From positions 1,116,001-1,180,000 of the forward strand of contig JADLSH010000061.1 of the NCBI GenBank assembly GCA_016169945.1: a stretch of 64,000 nucleotides of DNA. Reading direction: 5' to 3'. Position 1 is the first letter of the stretch; each line of letters opens with the position of its first letter. This document shows, piece by piece, positions 49,431 through 61,709 of this stretch. A model generated the notes under the pieces. That model was not told the DNA's origin. It did not search any database and saw only the letters and a program-made list of their open reading frames with translations. Position numbers and translations under genes: made by a program. The stretch is from Trachythela sp. YZ-2020. Its lineage: Eukaryota > Cnidaria > Anthozoa > Malacalcyonacea > Clavulariidae.

Positions 49431-51777
49431 CTAAGTGAAGATAAATGGTATTAGAGGTACTGAAGACTTGCAAAGCTATATGGTGCCATGCGCAGTTAAG
49501 TTTTACGTTGGCATCGCCTATATATATTGCAATAAATATATACAACGTTTCCCCAAAATTAAAGAAAAGTACTTTTCAAGCAGAAAATGGAATTGAACGA
49601 AATTCAGTTTTTTTAACTTCGGCTTCTTAGTGTTTAATGTTCAAGAAACCAAAAGACATTTAAGGTGGCTCCCTAGTCCCTACAGTTGGGCTTATGTGAC
49701 CAACATCTCTACAATGAAGGCCTATTGATGCTAATCGCGCATTAATTTCTACTCGGCGGGAATATTCAACATCTATGGAATAGAACTTCGTTTTGACAAT
49801 GTCAGTGTTGCAATGCCAACACATCGACAGCATTGAACATGAAAATTATGCGCATAAAATTATCTGTAACTTAAAAACGAAGTGTGTGACCTATCTTTTT
49901 TATTTCATATATCAATTCGCCATTCCGAAGGTGCAGTAGAGGACTGGTAAAAGTGAGGTTGACAATGCATCATGGGGCTGTTTTGGGAGACGAGCTTTTT
50001 GTTTGCATCCCTGCAACAGTCACATGATGCATTGTTAACCTCGCTATTACCAATCCTCTACTGCAACTTCGGAACGTAACGGCGAATAGAGCGTGTTTTT
50101 CTGCAACGATTGTGAAAGTTTAATAAAAATGTTTAGTGTGCGATTTTTTTAAAAGCCAAAATTTTATTGCGAGATTTCCACACTAAAATTTTTTTTAAAA
50201 ATTGAAATATGTAAATGAACAAAACACATATAGAGTTGTGAAAATCCATGTGTAATTCACCAAATTTCCCTCTCTGTTGTTTCAGTTGATTTGTCACACA
50301 AGACTAAGAACACTTTTGATCGTTGAAGTTGCATTGGGTAGTCCACGTACTCTTCGCGCGTTTATGAATTTTGTCCCGCGATCATCCCGGTTTTAGTTTT
50401 TTTTTTTTTACTTTTAATATGTTTACCACTCTGATGTGGACGGAAAGCCTTAACAGGTTTTGCAACCCAATTGTCAAAGGTTCCGAGGGTTAGTTAGTAG
50501 TTAGTGCCTATAAGGGTTAGTTTTTAGTGAGGGAGGAAAACCGGATGACACGGAGAAAAAACTCGAAGAACAGGAGAAAACCAACCAATCTCAACTTACA
50601 TGAGTTTATCAAGCGCACTGACGTTACCCAACCTGAGTAAATCCGTGCCCTCGACCTTCTGTATAACCAGCTTAACTCAGAGGTAAGAGACAGCGCGCTA
50701 ACCGCATCTGCCACCCGTGCTTCCCGCGTCTTACTGTAGGGAGCCTCTTAATTTGTTCCCCAACTACAAGTACAGACGTCGCAATTCAAATATATATATA
50801 GAGCCAAAATGTGGTAAGTTTGTGAAAGGGTGAGTATAGGAAATGCATGACAGTCAATAACATATCTAATTTTTGGAGCTGTTCTCAATATATTATGAAC
50901 AGTGGCATATAGGTGGCATACATTGTGAATGGCAGCTTTCTACTAGGGGTCTATCAAAAATATTTTACCCCAAAAAGGACTATCAATCTATTCTTACCAC
51001 AGCGCATTTATATTCAAAAATGTTGCCAACATTTCCTCGGTGGATCTTGGATGCCCACAATGGATTTGTACAATGCAACAAGTGAAACATGCGGGTGCTC
51101 TCACAAGCGTTATACGTTTTATGAATGGCAAATTGATAAAAACAAATTTGAGAAACGTTATATATATTTTGTGCAAAATAACATTTCATAAGAATATATC
51201 CCTGCAACACCGAAACTACTCCTGTTTGTTCACGTGTACACATGGTAATGTTTTTTAGCTTTCTCGAAAAAGATTTTATTGCCCTGTCTTAAGTGTATCC
51301 AAAATTTGTTCAGCTAAAAGTAAAGATAACTTAAAGTAACAATATTTTCACAAAACCTTAAGAGAGCCTCTAATTGAACCTTAAGATATCAGGTGATTTT
51401 AAAAATAAAAGATTGCTTGTCTTGTCCCCGGGCCAACGGCGAAATAACGCCGTTCCGGGCGTAAGCCAGGGACGAGGGTTATAATTCCGCGCGGGTAGTT
51501 ACACCCGAGTGTATATGATGAAGCAAAACATAGCGAAGTGCAATGTTATACTGTTTTATGTCAAGGGCATTGGTTTTGGTCGTTATGTCCATGCGCGAGT
51601 ACAAGTCGAAAGAACAATGGAAAGTTTTGTAAAGTATGGAGAACAATTCTCTTGTTCACCTACACAAGTTAATACCATAATACAAGTACATGCATGCATG
51701 CAGAACCCTTCGTCCGTTCAAGCAAAACAAATATAGTTCCAAACATTATTGTAACATAAAGTATTTTTTTGTAAATA
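49431..51777. other. Intronic or 5'-flanking sequence; one foldback and one dispersed repeat
   Basis: 49915-49974 (ATTCGCCATTCCGAAGGTGC and on) is repeated inverted at 50024-50088: a foldback MITE of about 174 bp. 50525-50735 (GGAGGAAAACCGGATGACAC through CTAACCGCATCTGCC) resembles a widespread invertebrate repeat with an AAAACCGG/GGAGAAAACC core. 51425-51475 has the inverted pair CGGCGAAATAACGCCG. The upstream exons of the GTPase-kinase gene should be here or further right, but I could not identify one. Confidence 0.45.
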
Positions 51778-52755
51778 GGATTCAAGTAGTCCCTCTGGAG
51801 TCGGAACGAGATGATGTAAGACAAAAAACGCTCGATTTTATGGAAATAATGTCGAATACGGACCTGCAAGTCTGCATTTTTTTTAAAAATGGTCGGAACC
51901 AAACGGAATGACATTAAACTTGTCTAAAACATGGGAAATGATTGTAAGTGGCAAATCAACAAAACATATACCCGAACCAATTGCTGGTATTAAGCTCAAG
52001 ACATGGTTGAAACTATTGGGAATTTCACTTCAAGATGATCCGTCTTGCTGAGATCTTCATGTTGATAATTTGCTATCTAGAGCCAGTAGCCGTATGTACA
52101 TCTTTAGAGTGTGTAGATCCTATGGTTATACTAAGAAACAACTGATAATTCTGTTTGACACACTTATTACGTCTCTATTTCTTTATGGAATTGAAGTATG
52201 GGGTTCAGCACTTGAAAAGAAATATCTGGATCGAATTGATAAATTCCTTAGGCTAGCGCACCGATATGGATACAGAACAAAGAGCGTACGGATAATTGAT
52301 GTGAGTAAAGAAAGAGATATGAGTTTATTTAACAATATAACCAGTAGCCTAGATCACCCTTTATATGAATTGCTTCCTCCTAAAAGGCAAAGACCATTAA
52401 GAGAACGGGAACACGATTTCACTTTACCAAAGATTAAACAGAAACATTTAAACGGTCGTTTTTAAATAGGTGTCTTTTTAACAATTTTAATTAAGCTCAG
52501 AGTAGATACAGTAAATTTAGACAATATACCTACAATTTTGAAGTCAAAATTTACATATGATGTTGTTTGTAAATAGGTGTCTTTTTAACAATTCTTGATA
52601 ATTTTAGAGCAATACAATCAATTTAGACACCAAATTCTGTAACCTTGTATATATTTTTATATAATTGTTTACTCTTTGTAAAGCCGCACGTCTGTTGGGG
52701 CTATATAGACAATAAAGACTTAATACTAATAACAATAATAATAATAATAATAAAA
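51778..52755 (+). mobile_element. 5'-truncated non-LTR retrotransposon, 3' part of RT ORF
   Basis: After frame changes near 51900 the protein contains LNLSKTWEMIVSGK and LKLLGISLQDD, then an open stretch from about 52070 (RASSRMYIFRVCRSYGY, LIILFDTLITSLFLYGIEVWG, RIDKFLRLAHRYGY, PLYELLPPKRQRP) ending at TAA 52463-52465. This is the thumb and C-terminal part of a LINE RT of a clade different from the 5.6 and 22.6 kb copies. The 3' end is GGGGCTATATAGACAATAAAG followed by (AAT)n at 52728-52752. The endonuclease and catalytic core are absent. Confidence 0.8.
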
Positions 52756-52799
52756 ATGATGAAAACTTTATTGATATAATTTTTTCTTAGATATATACA

Positions 52800-53289
52800 A
52801 TTGTAAATCTCAAATCACATAAGGCTATATATACATATATTATTAATATTTAAAGAAAATACGGATAATCTAAATATTCATTAGTTCAGGATTAGTCAAT
52901 TCTTTATTTCTACAACAAAAAATATAATACGATGTTCGGATGGCTATGGATATCATTCTTCTTAATATGCAGCATTGCTGGTGTTGTTTGTCAAATGCTA
53001 AATCATTCAACATTCCAATGAAGGTATGGCATTCTTTGTCAAACACACCGAGTTAGCTGATAGACAGATTTACAAATTTCACAGTTGAAAAGTTTCTATT
53101 TTGTTCTCTTATCAGGTCTTTGTATTTTGCTTTCTTGCGTTTAACGTTGTTTGAGATCTAGAGGTTTTATTCAATTCCTACGGTGAGTTCAACAATATAG
53201 AGGTGTTTGTCTGAGGTGGAAAGAAGTAAATCTGGACGACATTCGTCTCCTGTTATAATCGAGGGGCTGTCAAATCCAGGGAGGCCGAC
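52800..53289 (-). pseudogene. Nuclease-like fragment (RPDLLL / VELTV), transposon-derived
   Basis: Read on the minus strand from 53288: GLPGFDSPSIITGDECRPDL, LLLSTSDKHLYIVELTVGIE, a stop, then KRKKAKYKDLIREQN and TVKFVNLSISSLGVFDKECH. The order (R)PD, about 12 residues, then VELTV resembles the PD-(D/E)xK fold seen in a protein often associated with cnidarian retroelements. The fragment lies between two (AAT)n tracts (52728-52752 and 53290-53316), as if it were a 3'-end insertion using the microsatellite. Family assignment tentative. Confidence 0.5.
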
Positions 53290-53316
53290 AATAATAATAA
53301 TAATAATAATAATAAT

Positions 53317-53660
53317 GACGTCATCATCTCAAATGATGACTGAATACTAATTACTTCCGCCGCTGATTGTGCATGTTAACCTACATTCTCTTCCTGCGAT
53401 GCCTTCTAGCCTTCTCTACTGCGCGTTGTTTCTTGTCCATGACAACTGTTAGACTACTCTGAGACCCTTCTTATATGAACAGAGGAATTCGCACGCTTTT
53501 ATGACGTCACGTCATTATTATTCACAGGGTAACGTCTGACCCGGTAACGTCACCGGGTTACGTCACCCCAAAGGGTACGTTACCGGGTTACGTCACCTTT
53601 CATTGGGTACGTTACCGGGTTACGTCACCGAGTTACGTCACCTCATTCATAGGATGACGT
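53317..53660. repeat. TGACGTCA / GGTTACGTCACC cluster
   Basis: TGACGTCATCATCTC at 53318, TGACTGAATACTAATTACTTCC near 53340 (the terminal word of the 44.7-47.2 kb element), TATGACGTCACGTCATTATT at 53501, then repeated GGGTTACGTCACC and GGGTACGTTACC to 53645. It ends with ATGACGTCATGGG. It looks like a rearranged terminal repeat of the same element family and is dense in CRE-like palindromes. Confidence 0.55.
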
Positions 53661-56338
53661 CATGGGTGGTGTTATGTGCACCACATGCACCACCCGGTCC
53701 AGCACCCCTCTTTACACCTTACTGAGGTAGAATAATGAAACGGTACCATTGCCTCTTTACAGAATAAATTAAAGTCAATTGAGATGACTAACGATCAATA
53801 GACAATTTGCATCATAGCAAAGCATCATGCGAAAAATGGTAACCTTGCACTTGGAAGCGAAATGGCCGCCGCGAAGCGAGGCATTTTGCATGCGAGAAAT
53901 GTGAGTACGCTTAGTAAACATCAGACTCATCATTTTGACATACAAATATGTGCGCGTTATTGCTCGATCCATAGCTTGGGTTTTCTCAACGATCGAGTGT
54001 TTTGTGTGGATTTTTTCGCTTGTTGAAATTGACAAATGTGTCTATGTTTCTACTGTTTATTTAATTCTGCTTTAATTTGTTGTGGTCGGTTGATTTCCTG
54101 TCGAAATTGTAGGTAAAAAGCGTTGTAAATGTATGAAATTCATAGCTAGAACTTGAGTAAAACTGTTTCCAATTTACATGGTTTTGCCCAAGACAAACCT
54201 TACATATACTCTATATAAATAATGTAAACTATTTTTCACATTTTTGAAGCAATGTAGTCCAAATATTTCATTGATAATTCAGCATAGTTGCTTCGCTACA
54301 GGTAGTAAGGTATAAATATATTGGTATTAAAGAATTTGATTAAGCAATTTGATTGCACAACCTTGCTTCCAATTAAAGATTAAGATAGTAATGCCTCATT
54401 TTGATGCCATACTGTATCACAATACACTTTGAGGTTTTAGTGTAACTCCCCTGCCTTTCTGGAGAGCAACACTTAATACCCTAGTAATTCTGCAAACTGG
54501 TGTTCTTCTTTTTATGGTTTTACCCTAATGTTGGCCTAGCAAAATATTGAAGGGGCCTAAACACCTATGGGGCTTGGGGAGAGGCGTGCTCCCCACAAAA
54601 ATTTAGGCTTCTGAGTTCTGGCACTGGTAAAATTGGTGGGAAAATTTGCTGCATAATCGGTTTTGGTGGTTTGGTGGTTCGCCAGCAAATTAGTCATAAT
54701 TGAACTACCTGGAAATGGAAAAGAGCTCATATTTTTTAAACAAGACAAGAACTATCTCAAATAACTGAGCCATCTTTTCATTTTTTTGAATAATATCTAC
54801 ATACATATTAAATAGGGAATATATTTAAGTAAATAAATGTATTTTATGGAATTCCCCCCCACCCCCAGGGCCAGGCCCTGTTGTTCCTATGCCAGTGTCT
54901 CTGGTTATTGTTCAAATACATAAATTGTTTACACTTTACAGTATTTCATATTTCATAACAGAGTTCATAAATGTTGCCTCCTCCCACATTTAAGATGAGT
55001 GTGTAGTAAAATAATAATAAAACAGCTACAGTGCTATTATTATTATTACAGAGGGCCCTTCAATTTTTGCCTCTTAATCTAAGGTTGGAACCCAAAGTTG
55101 CATCGAAATTGCATTCATGAGGATACTTGTAGACGAGTGGACTGACACTATTTGTGTAAAAAAGGCAGCATCTGTAAGTGACCTTTCTACTGAACATTCC
55201 TATTTAATACCAGTAACTAACTGAATAGATGCTTGACAGGCCACTAGGCCACTGCCACTGACACACAAGGACCTTGTAAAGATTTTAGAGACTTTCTAGT
55301 AAGTTTAAGGTAATTCTGATACAAACTTAACCGTTTGAAAGTAATAAAGCATTAGCGGTGTATCAATATGCCTGTACCCATAGAAACTAGAAAATAATAG
55401 GGTACATAACTTCAGAACAGGCAAAAGTCGAAGGTCAGAATTTGAAATGGAGTGCCGGAACTCTGAAGAAGGGCATTCTGCAAACCCACCTAATTCTTGT
55501 GAAATGTTTGCCCTGGTCCCAACAAAACGCCTCGGTAGCCCTGTATCTTAATCTTGGGGGAGGGGGCAACACATAGTCAAAATACTGGTAAAAAAATCTC
55601 AAGAGATCAGTGATTATGTTGCCTTCAAGTGTTACCGATCGAATGGGACATTAGCACGTTCTTAACCTCTGAGATCCCCTTCAATTACAAGCAACAGGTT
55701 GTGTAATTTCCTGGCCCATACTGGTCATAGCCAAAGCTGTAACTGAGCCTAGCCAGCTACCAACTTGTTTAACAAGAGACACTGGCAGATAGTTTTGTTA
55801 ACCTATTGGCACTCAGTGGCGAAGCCAGCGGTCATGCGGTCATGCAGTGCCTGACTAAAACTTTCCCCAAAAATGTTTAAAAATAAGTTCAGTAAAATTG
55901 TCTAAAATAGAATTACGCTTTATCTTTGCCTTACTACGTTCAGCTGCTTTATGCTATATATTTGTTGTATAAATCAATGGTCTTTACGCGATATTTTCGC
56001 TGAATATTCTCGTATGTTTTTTATTTCGGCTTTGTTGCCATGGCAACTGAGAAGGGCACGCATATTTTCACATGCATGACCGGTTGCGTAATACGAGTGG
56101 AAAACGAGTGCGTGGAATTGCTGCGTGGTTACCCGCTGCGTGATTTGGTCATCATTTTCAGAATTTCATGACTAGCTAATATATTTTATAATAGGTTTCT
56201 TATTTTCTGATTGGCTTACGATGTTTGCGCTCGCGCAATGCGGTTGCTTTTGACGCTATGGCCATGCAAATTTCGATTTTCGTGGCTAACGGGCGCCCAA
56301 CCTGATCACAGCCTCCTTGCTCGAAGCTTTCCGCCTGA
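53661..56338. other. No confident gene; weak plus-strand exon candidates
   Basis: A possible short coding exon ATG 53862-53900 (MAAAKRGILHARN, donor AAT|GTGAGT) and a possible exon 55084-55173 (acceptor AATCTAAG, reading VGTQSCIEIAFMRILVDEWT, donor TCT|GTAAGT) are in compatible phase 0. Without a recognisable protein family or further exons this is only a suggestion. The rest is AT-rich. Confidence 0.25.
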
Positions 56339-56539
56339 ATGAACATGGCTTCAAGTCATTCAGGCATTTCGAGTTCTTCTTCACTCGAAGTTAACGACAT
56401 TGTTTCGGAGTTGGTGAAAAAATCCTTTTCTGCTTGGGCTACTGCTGAACAGAATATTATTGTTAAGAAGCGACCAACGCCAGATCTTTCATCAAGCCCG
56501 ATCGCTTCTTGGGTTGCTCTTCAAAGTCGCTTTGAATGA
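56339..56539 (+). CDS. Small Ser-rich ORF, unrecognised
   Basis: 66 codons starting MNMASSHSGISSSSSLEVND, continuing VSELVKKSFSAWATAEQNII and ending SWVALQSRFE. Codon use and composition look more protein-like than neighbouring chance ORFs. It could be a first exon, the 5' end of a decayed gene, or an ORF1 relic of the retrotransposon that starts about 0.7 kb downstream. No homology recognised. Confidence 0.3.
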   Translation: MNMASSHSGISSSSSLEVNDIVSELVKKSFSAWATAEQNIIVKKRPTPDLSSSPIASWVALQSRFE

Positions 56540-57200
56540 TGCGTTCTAGGTTCTCTTCTAGAGAGATAATTGACACTCAATCAAACAAACAACAAATATG
56601 TTACCTTGGGTCGGATATCTTTCACGAAGTACCTGTTTAGGTATTATCCCACGGCGATGAGTCTGAAGGCGTGGGTAGCAACCCAAGTTTCATGGCAATC
56701 ATAATACATTAAATTCAGGGACTCTAATGTACAAAAATTCATTTTCAACATTGCTCATTGCTCAACTGTGGAAACAACATTGACATCGATCATTTTAAAC
56801 TTGCTTGATGTGAACAACATACGAACAGACATCTTCTCAATGCATGATACTCATAAGAAAGTGATTGACGAAGTTCAGCTGTATAGTTGTGATTTTAGTT
56901 GTTGGTAATTTGTATCTTTCTTAGATAGAAAATATTATAGTTTCTTGTGCGTTTTAAATACTAAACTTTTAGTAAATTTGTATCTTAGATTTGAACATTT
57001 TTGGCGTCTACTGGAACAGTAGTCACCTATGTCAGCAACGTGGACAGATGCAGATCAGATCCAAATCAGATCCCATTTTCAGTTGCATAAGTTAAGCCCG
57101 CATCTGCGGAGGTTTCCGAACTGTTTACGCCAATGCCTATAAATGGTTTGATCATATGACAACAAGTGCATCGGAGATTCATTTTATCACACTTCTCGAG
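56540..57200. other. No gene seen; probable 5' region of the downstream retrotransposon
   Basis: AT-rich. The 5' boundary of the non-LTR element could not be fixed; ATCAGATCCAAATCAGATCC at about 57055 is a short direct repeat. Confidence 0.35.
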
Positions 57201-58092
57201 ATTTGTTGGGATCAGCATTTTATAGTGAAAAGATTCGCAAAAAATCTGCACATTTCAAGCTCCAAAGATGTTGGATAATACATGCTCTGATTATTATCAG
57301 AGTGAAAAAGTTGATAAGATTCTTAAGCTGAAAGGTCCTAAATCGCTTTCTCTATTTCATTGTAATATAAGAAGTCTTCCAAAGAATTTAACTTTGTTAA
57401 GTGATGTAATGTACTCGCTTTCAGTAAAACCAGATATCGTAGCGATTACTGAAACTAAATTAAATAATAATACTGTTGCAAATATTGATATATCGGGCTA
57501 TAGTTTCTATCATGTAGACTCGCGACTGCGGCAGGTGGAGCTGGTATTTATGTTTGCAATAGTTTAAAAGTAATTGAAAACAGGACATTAAGTTTTCTAT
57601 GAATCTTGTTGAATCATGCTGGGTAGAAATTGAGCCTGGTTATCAGAAAAAAAACGTCGTCATAAGGTGCATATATAGACATTCAAAAGCGAATATTGAA
57701 ACATTTAGAGACCAACTAAATGAACTGCTTTGCTAAAATAACTGCAAATATCAATTTTATATATTGGGGGATATAAATATTGACTTCCTCCAATATTTGA
57801 ACCATCAACCTACTGAAAAATATTTAGATATGTTGCATATTAACAATACCACTCCCCTTGTTGCTAAACGCACAAGAATAACAAATCACACAAAAACGCT
57901 AATTGATCATATCTATACTAATACGCTTACTTCTCAAATAATATCGGGAATAGCATTATATGATATCTCCGACCGTCTTCCTATATTTTGTGTAATAAAT
58001 ACTCCCATAAAACGAAATAAGGAAAAGAGGTTTTATAGAAATTTTGAAAGCTTTAATACAGAGTTGTATTTAAATGATATGAGACAAGTTGA

Positions 58093-59574
58093 TTGGAATG
58101 TTGTAATTTAAATACTAATTTAAATAAAACCACACAGGATGTAATTAATGTTATAAATGAAGTAACAAACAAACATGCTCCGATAAAAGAAGCATCACAA
58201 AGTAAATTGAGACAACTTAATAAACCATGGATCACCTCTGGAATTTTAAAATCGATTAAAACAAAACAAAAAATGTATCGCACTCATTTCTATAGTAATA
58301 ACAAAGCAAAAATTCAAATGTATAAATCGTATTCTAATAAACTAAATAACTTAAAGAATACACTCAAAAAGAATTATTATAATACCCAATTTGAGAAACA
58401 CAGAAATCATTTGAAAAATACTTGGAAGCTTATAGGCTCGCTCATACGACGTAAACAAAAAGGCCAACATAACCCATCGCGATTAATTAATAATGGTACG
58501 GAATTTTCTTCTGAATATGATATAGCAAATCAGTTTAATCAACATTTTATTAATGTAGGTCCAAACCTGGCTAACACAATAACCAGTACTAATGAAAATC
58601 TAACAAGGTACATTAGTAATTCTCCTGTATCTAGAACAGAAACTCAAGTACTAAATCTGTTTTTAACACTTGATGGTAACAAAGCATGTTTTGATATTAC
58701 TAATACAATGATAAAAACGATAGCTCCAATAATTTCGCCTGTATTTACGTGTATATATAATGAGTCGATTAATTCAGGTATTGTTCCAGATATTCTAAAA
58801 ATTTCACGAGTTACACCCATATATAAATCTGGTACAGTTACAACTCCAAATAACTATCGACCTTTTTCAGTCCTGTCAGCTTTTTCGAAAATACTAGAAA
58901 GAATTGTTTACAATCAACTTGAATTATATCTTGTTAAGAATAATATATTCTCTGAATATCAGTTTGGATTTAGAAAAGGTCACTCGACAGAACAAGCGAT
59001 ACTTGAAATTACAGATACTTTAAAAACTGCAATTGATAAGAAGGAAATAACGTGTGGACTATTCTTGGACTTTTCAAAAGCCTTTGATACTGTCAATCAT
59101 GAAATTCTCTTATCCAAACTTGATAAATATGGAATACGTGGGACCAAGCTGAATTGGTTTAAGAGTTATTTAACGAATAGGAAACAGTATGTACGGATTG
59201 GGAACAGTGATTCAGAAATGCTTACAATGACTTGTGGAGTTCCTCAGGGTTCAACTCTTGGACCATTATTATTCTTGATATATATAAATGACATGCCTAG
59301 CTGTTCCAGCAAACTTTCATTTCGAATATTTGCAGATGACACAAATGTATTTTACTCAAATACAAGTATTGAAGATGTTGAAAATGTTATGAATATAGAA
59401 ATTGAAAAAATCTTTCGTTACTGTGCTACAAATAAGCTTTCAATTAATTTGGAAAAGACAAATTTTATGTTGATTACTAATCAAAATAAGAAAGTTAGAG
59501 ATATACGAATTAAAAATATTTTAAAAAGAGACTTTATTAAATATCTTGGTATATATATATTGATAATAATCTAA
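58093..59574 (+). CDS. Reverse transcriptase ORF segment of the 57.2-kb retrotransposon
   Basis: 493 codons without a stop, covering the linker and the whole RT palm. Motif A is LFLDFSKAFD (Asp), motif B is GVPQGSTLG, and motif C is FADD with both catalytic Asp present. The start codon given (MECCNLNTNL) is just the first ATG in this frame; the true frame comes from the endonuclease ORF through a +/-1 shift near 58100. It ends at TAA 59572-59574 just after the KYLGIYI box, where another frameshift moves the C-terminal domain to the next frame. Confidence 0.85.
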   Translation: MECCNLNTNLNKTTQDVINVINEVTNKHAPIKEASQSKLRQLNKPWITSGILKSIKTKQKMYRTHFYSNNKAKIQMYKSYSNKLNNLKNTLKKNYYNTQFEKHRNHLKNTWKLIGSLIRRKQKGQHNPSRLINNGTEFSSEYDIANQFNQHFINVGPNLANTITSTNENLTRYISNSPVSRTETQVLNLFLTLDGNKACFDITNTMIKTIAPIISPVFTCIYNESINSGIVPDILKISRVTPIYKSGTVTTPNNYRPFSVLSAFSKILERIVYNQLELYLVKNNIFSEYQFGFRKGHSTEQAILEITDTLKTAIDKKEITCGLFLDFSKAFDTVNHEILLSKLDKYGIRGTKLNWFKSYLTNRKQYVRIGNSDSEMLTMTCGVPQGSTLGPLLFLIYINDMPSCSSKLSFRIFADDTNVFYSNTSIEDVENVMNIEIEKIFRYCATNKLSINLEKTNFMLITNQNKKVRDIRIKNILKRDFIKYLGIYILIII

Positions 59575-60405
59575 ATTGGGAGTATCAGACTAAACACGTA
59601 AATAGCAAAATTGCTAAAAACACTGGAATAATTAATAAACTTAGATATTATATAGATTTGAAAATGCTTAAACATCTATACTACACTCTAATTTACCCAT
59701 ACATCAATTATGGGCTTATGAGCTGGGGCAATACCTATATTACAAAGCTTAATAAAGTGCAAACATGCCAAAATAAATGTGTAAAGAATATGTTTTTTGC
59801 ATCTAAAAAAGAAAGTGCAACATTATACATGAACCTATTCTCGATAATAAAGTTAGACAATGTTTTTAAATTGAAGATAGCCATGTTTACATATAAAATT
59901 ATAAATGAAGATAATAATGTCCCAACGATATTTACAAATATTATTTCTACTGCATCTACTCAGCACTCTTACCCTACTAGATTCGCTAAAAAACAAAATT
60001 TTATTAGACCAAAAGCTCGAACAAATTACGGAATCTTTACTTTTCGATTTATATCATCAAAAATTTGGGAAACAATTCCTTATCATATAAAAAAGTCAAA
60101 TTCAGTTTCTATTTTTAAGAAAAGGTACAGACAATTTCTTATTAATTCGCAAACATAAATATTTACACAAAGATATTATACCACCAAACCCAGTATAATA
60201 TTTACACAGTTCTGTTATGCCGCCGCCATGTACTACTTAATAATAGAGACCTTACGCTGGCACTACGACAACGGCGACGGCAACGTAATTAGACTTGAAA
60301 CTCCCGTCGGCGTTCGGGTTGCCGTTATGTTGTTACTCGTGTTTACGATTGTTGCATAAAGGCGGGAAAATTTGGAATGAAAACAGAATCTCATAAAATT
60401 TTAAA

Positions 60406-61470
60406 ATGCCGAGTCTTCGAGAAATTACGGTATTTGCTCATGCTTTGGATGCCATAGATGACGAAGAATTTGCTCTGTTATACGATGCAACTAAGCCAAA
60501 GAACCCTAGAGTACCATTTTGGCGTTTTCAAAGCTTTGATATAGATAAAATGACAGATGATGAATGTTTGGCAGTTTCGATTCTTCAGAAATGATATTTA
60601 CAACCTTACAGATATACTGGAATTGCCTATTGAAATAAAATGTTATAATGGCCTAAAAGGTGACAAAATTGAGGGGCTGTGTATTTTCTTGAAGAGGCTT
60701 GCATATCCGTGCAGATATGTAAATATGATCCATAGATTTGCCAGACCTGAACCTCAGTTGTGTATGATCGCAAATCAAGTTCTGAATATAATTCATGAAC
60801 GATGGCAGCATTTACTCACTGATTTTGACCAGGGCTGGTTGCAACCAGAAAACTTAGAAACTTTTGCCGCAGTTATACACCAGAAGGGTGCAGCTCTAGA
60901 TAACTGCTGGGGTTTTATCGACGGGACTGTTCGGCCTGTTGCACGACCTGGTCGACTTCAACGTATTCTTTATAATGGACACAAGAAAGTCCATGCTATC
61001 AAGTTCCAATCCATTGCCACCCCTTCAGGCATGATAGCTAATCTATATGGTTCCATGGAAGGAAAGCGGCATGATAGTGCAATGCTTGCCCAATCTGGTA
61101 TCCTCAACGAGTTACAGCAGTGTTCATTCAACACCCAATGAGATGTCTTGTACATATATGGAGATCCTGCCGACCCTCTCAGACCACAATTACAGGGCCC
61201 TTTCATAGGGGCAGTGATTACAGAACAACAACAACAGTGGAACAAATCTATGAGTCAAGTGAGAATTGTTGTTGAATGGTTGTTTGGCGATATAGTCAAT
61301 TACTTCAAATTTCTGGACTTTAAAAAAATTTGAAAGTACGTTTAAGTCCTGTTGGGAAGATGTATATTGTGTGTGCTCTTTCGGAAAATGCACGGTCGTG
61401 CCTATATGGCACATCAACTGCAAAATATTTTGGCATTGACTCACCCACTATACAAGAGTATTTTGTGTAA
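60406..61470 (+). pseudogene. Harbinger transposase (DDE_Tnp_4), disrupted
   Basis: MPSLREITVFAHALDAIDDE opens the frame at 60406. A frameshift near 60575 leads into FRFFRNDIYNLTDILELP. Then come the DDE core: WGFIDGTVRPVARPGR (first Asp), YNGHKKVHAIKFQSIATPSG, GSMEGKRHDSAML (second Asp), an in-frame TGA at 61139-61141, DPADPLRPQLQGPF, VRIVVEWLFGDI (Glu), and KFLDFKK. Another frameshift at an A-run near 61325 precedes the C-terminus (LSPVGKMYIVCAL). All three catalytic acidic residues are present as codons. Two frameshifts and one stop make it inactive. Confidence 0.85.
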
Positions 61471-61709
61471 ATATATAAAACAAAGCAATGTTCATAATAA
61501 TGTAGTTGCAAAAACTAAAAAAGTTGCAATATAGTTGTAAAATATGAACAGCTGAAGTTACAAATACTTTAATAGTTAACTTTAACATATGAAACAATAT
61601 TTAAATACCTCTATAGAGACTTGTAAACAAGTCTACTGTTATTTATTCTTAACACAACATGAAATAATTTGTTAACTAACTGTTGCCTGGTAGTAGGCTA
61701 TGTCAATAT

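Noticed and set aside
50873..51258. Several overlapping small ORFs on both strands
   Set aside because: All frames are similarly open in AT-poor-stop sequence with no recognisable protein or conserved motif.
51509..51736. Small plus-strand ORF before the truncated LINE
   Set aside because: No RT or endonuclease motif; probably unrelated flank.
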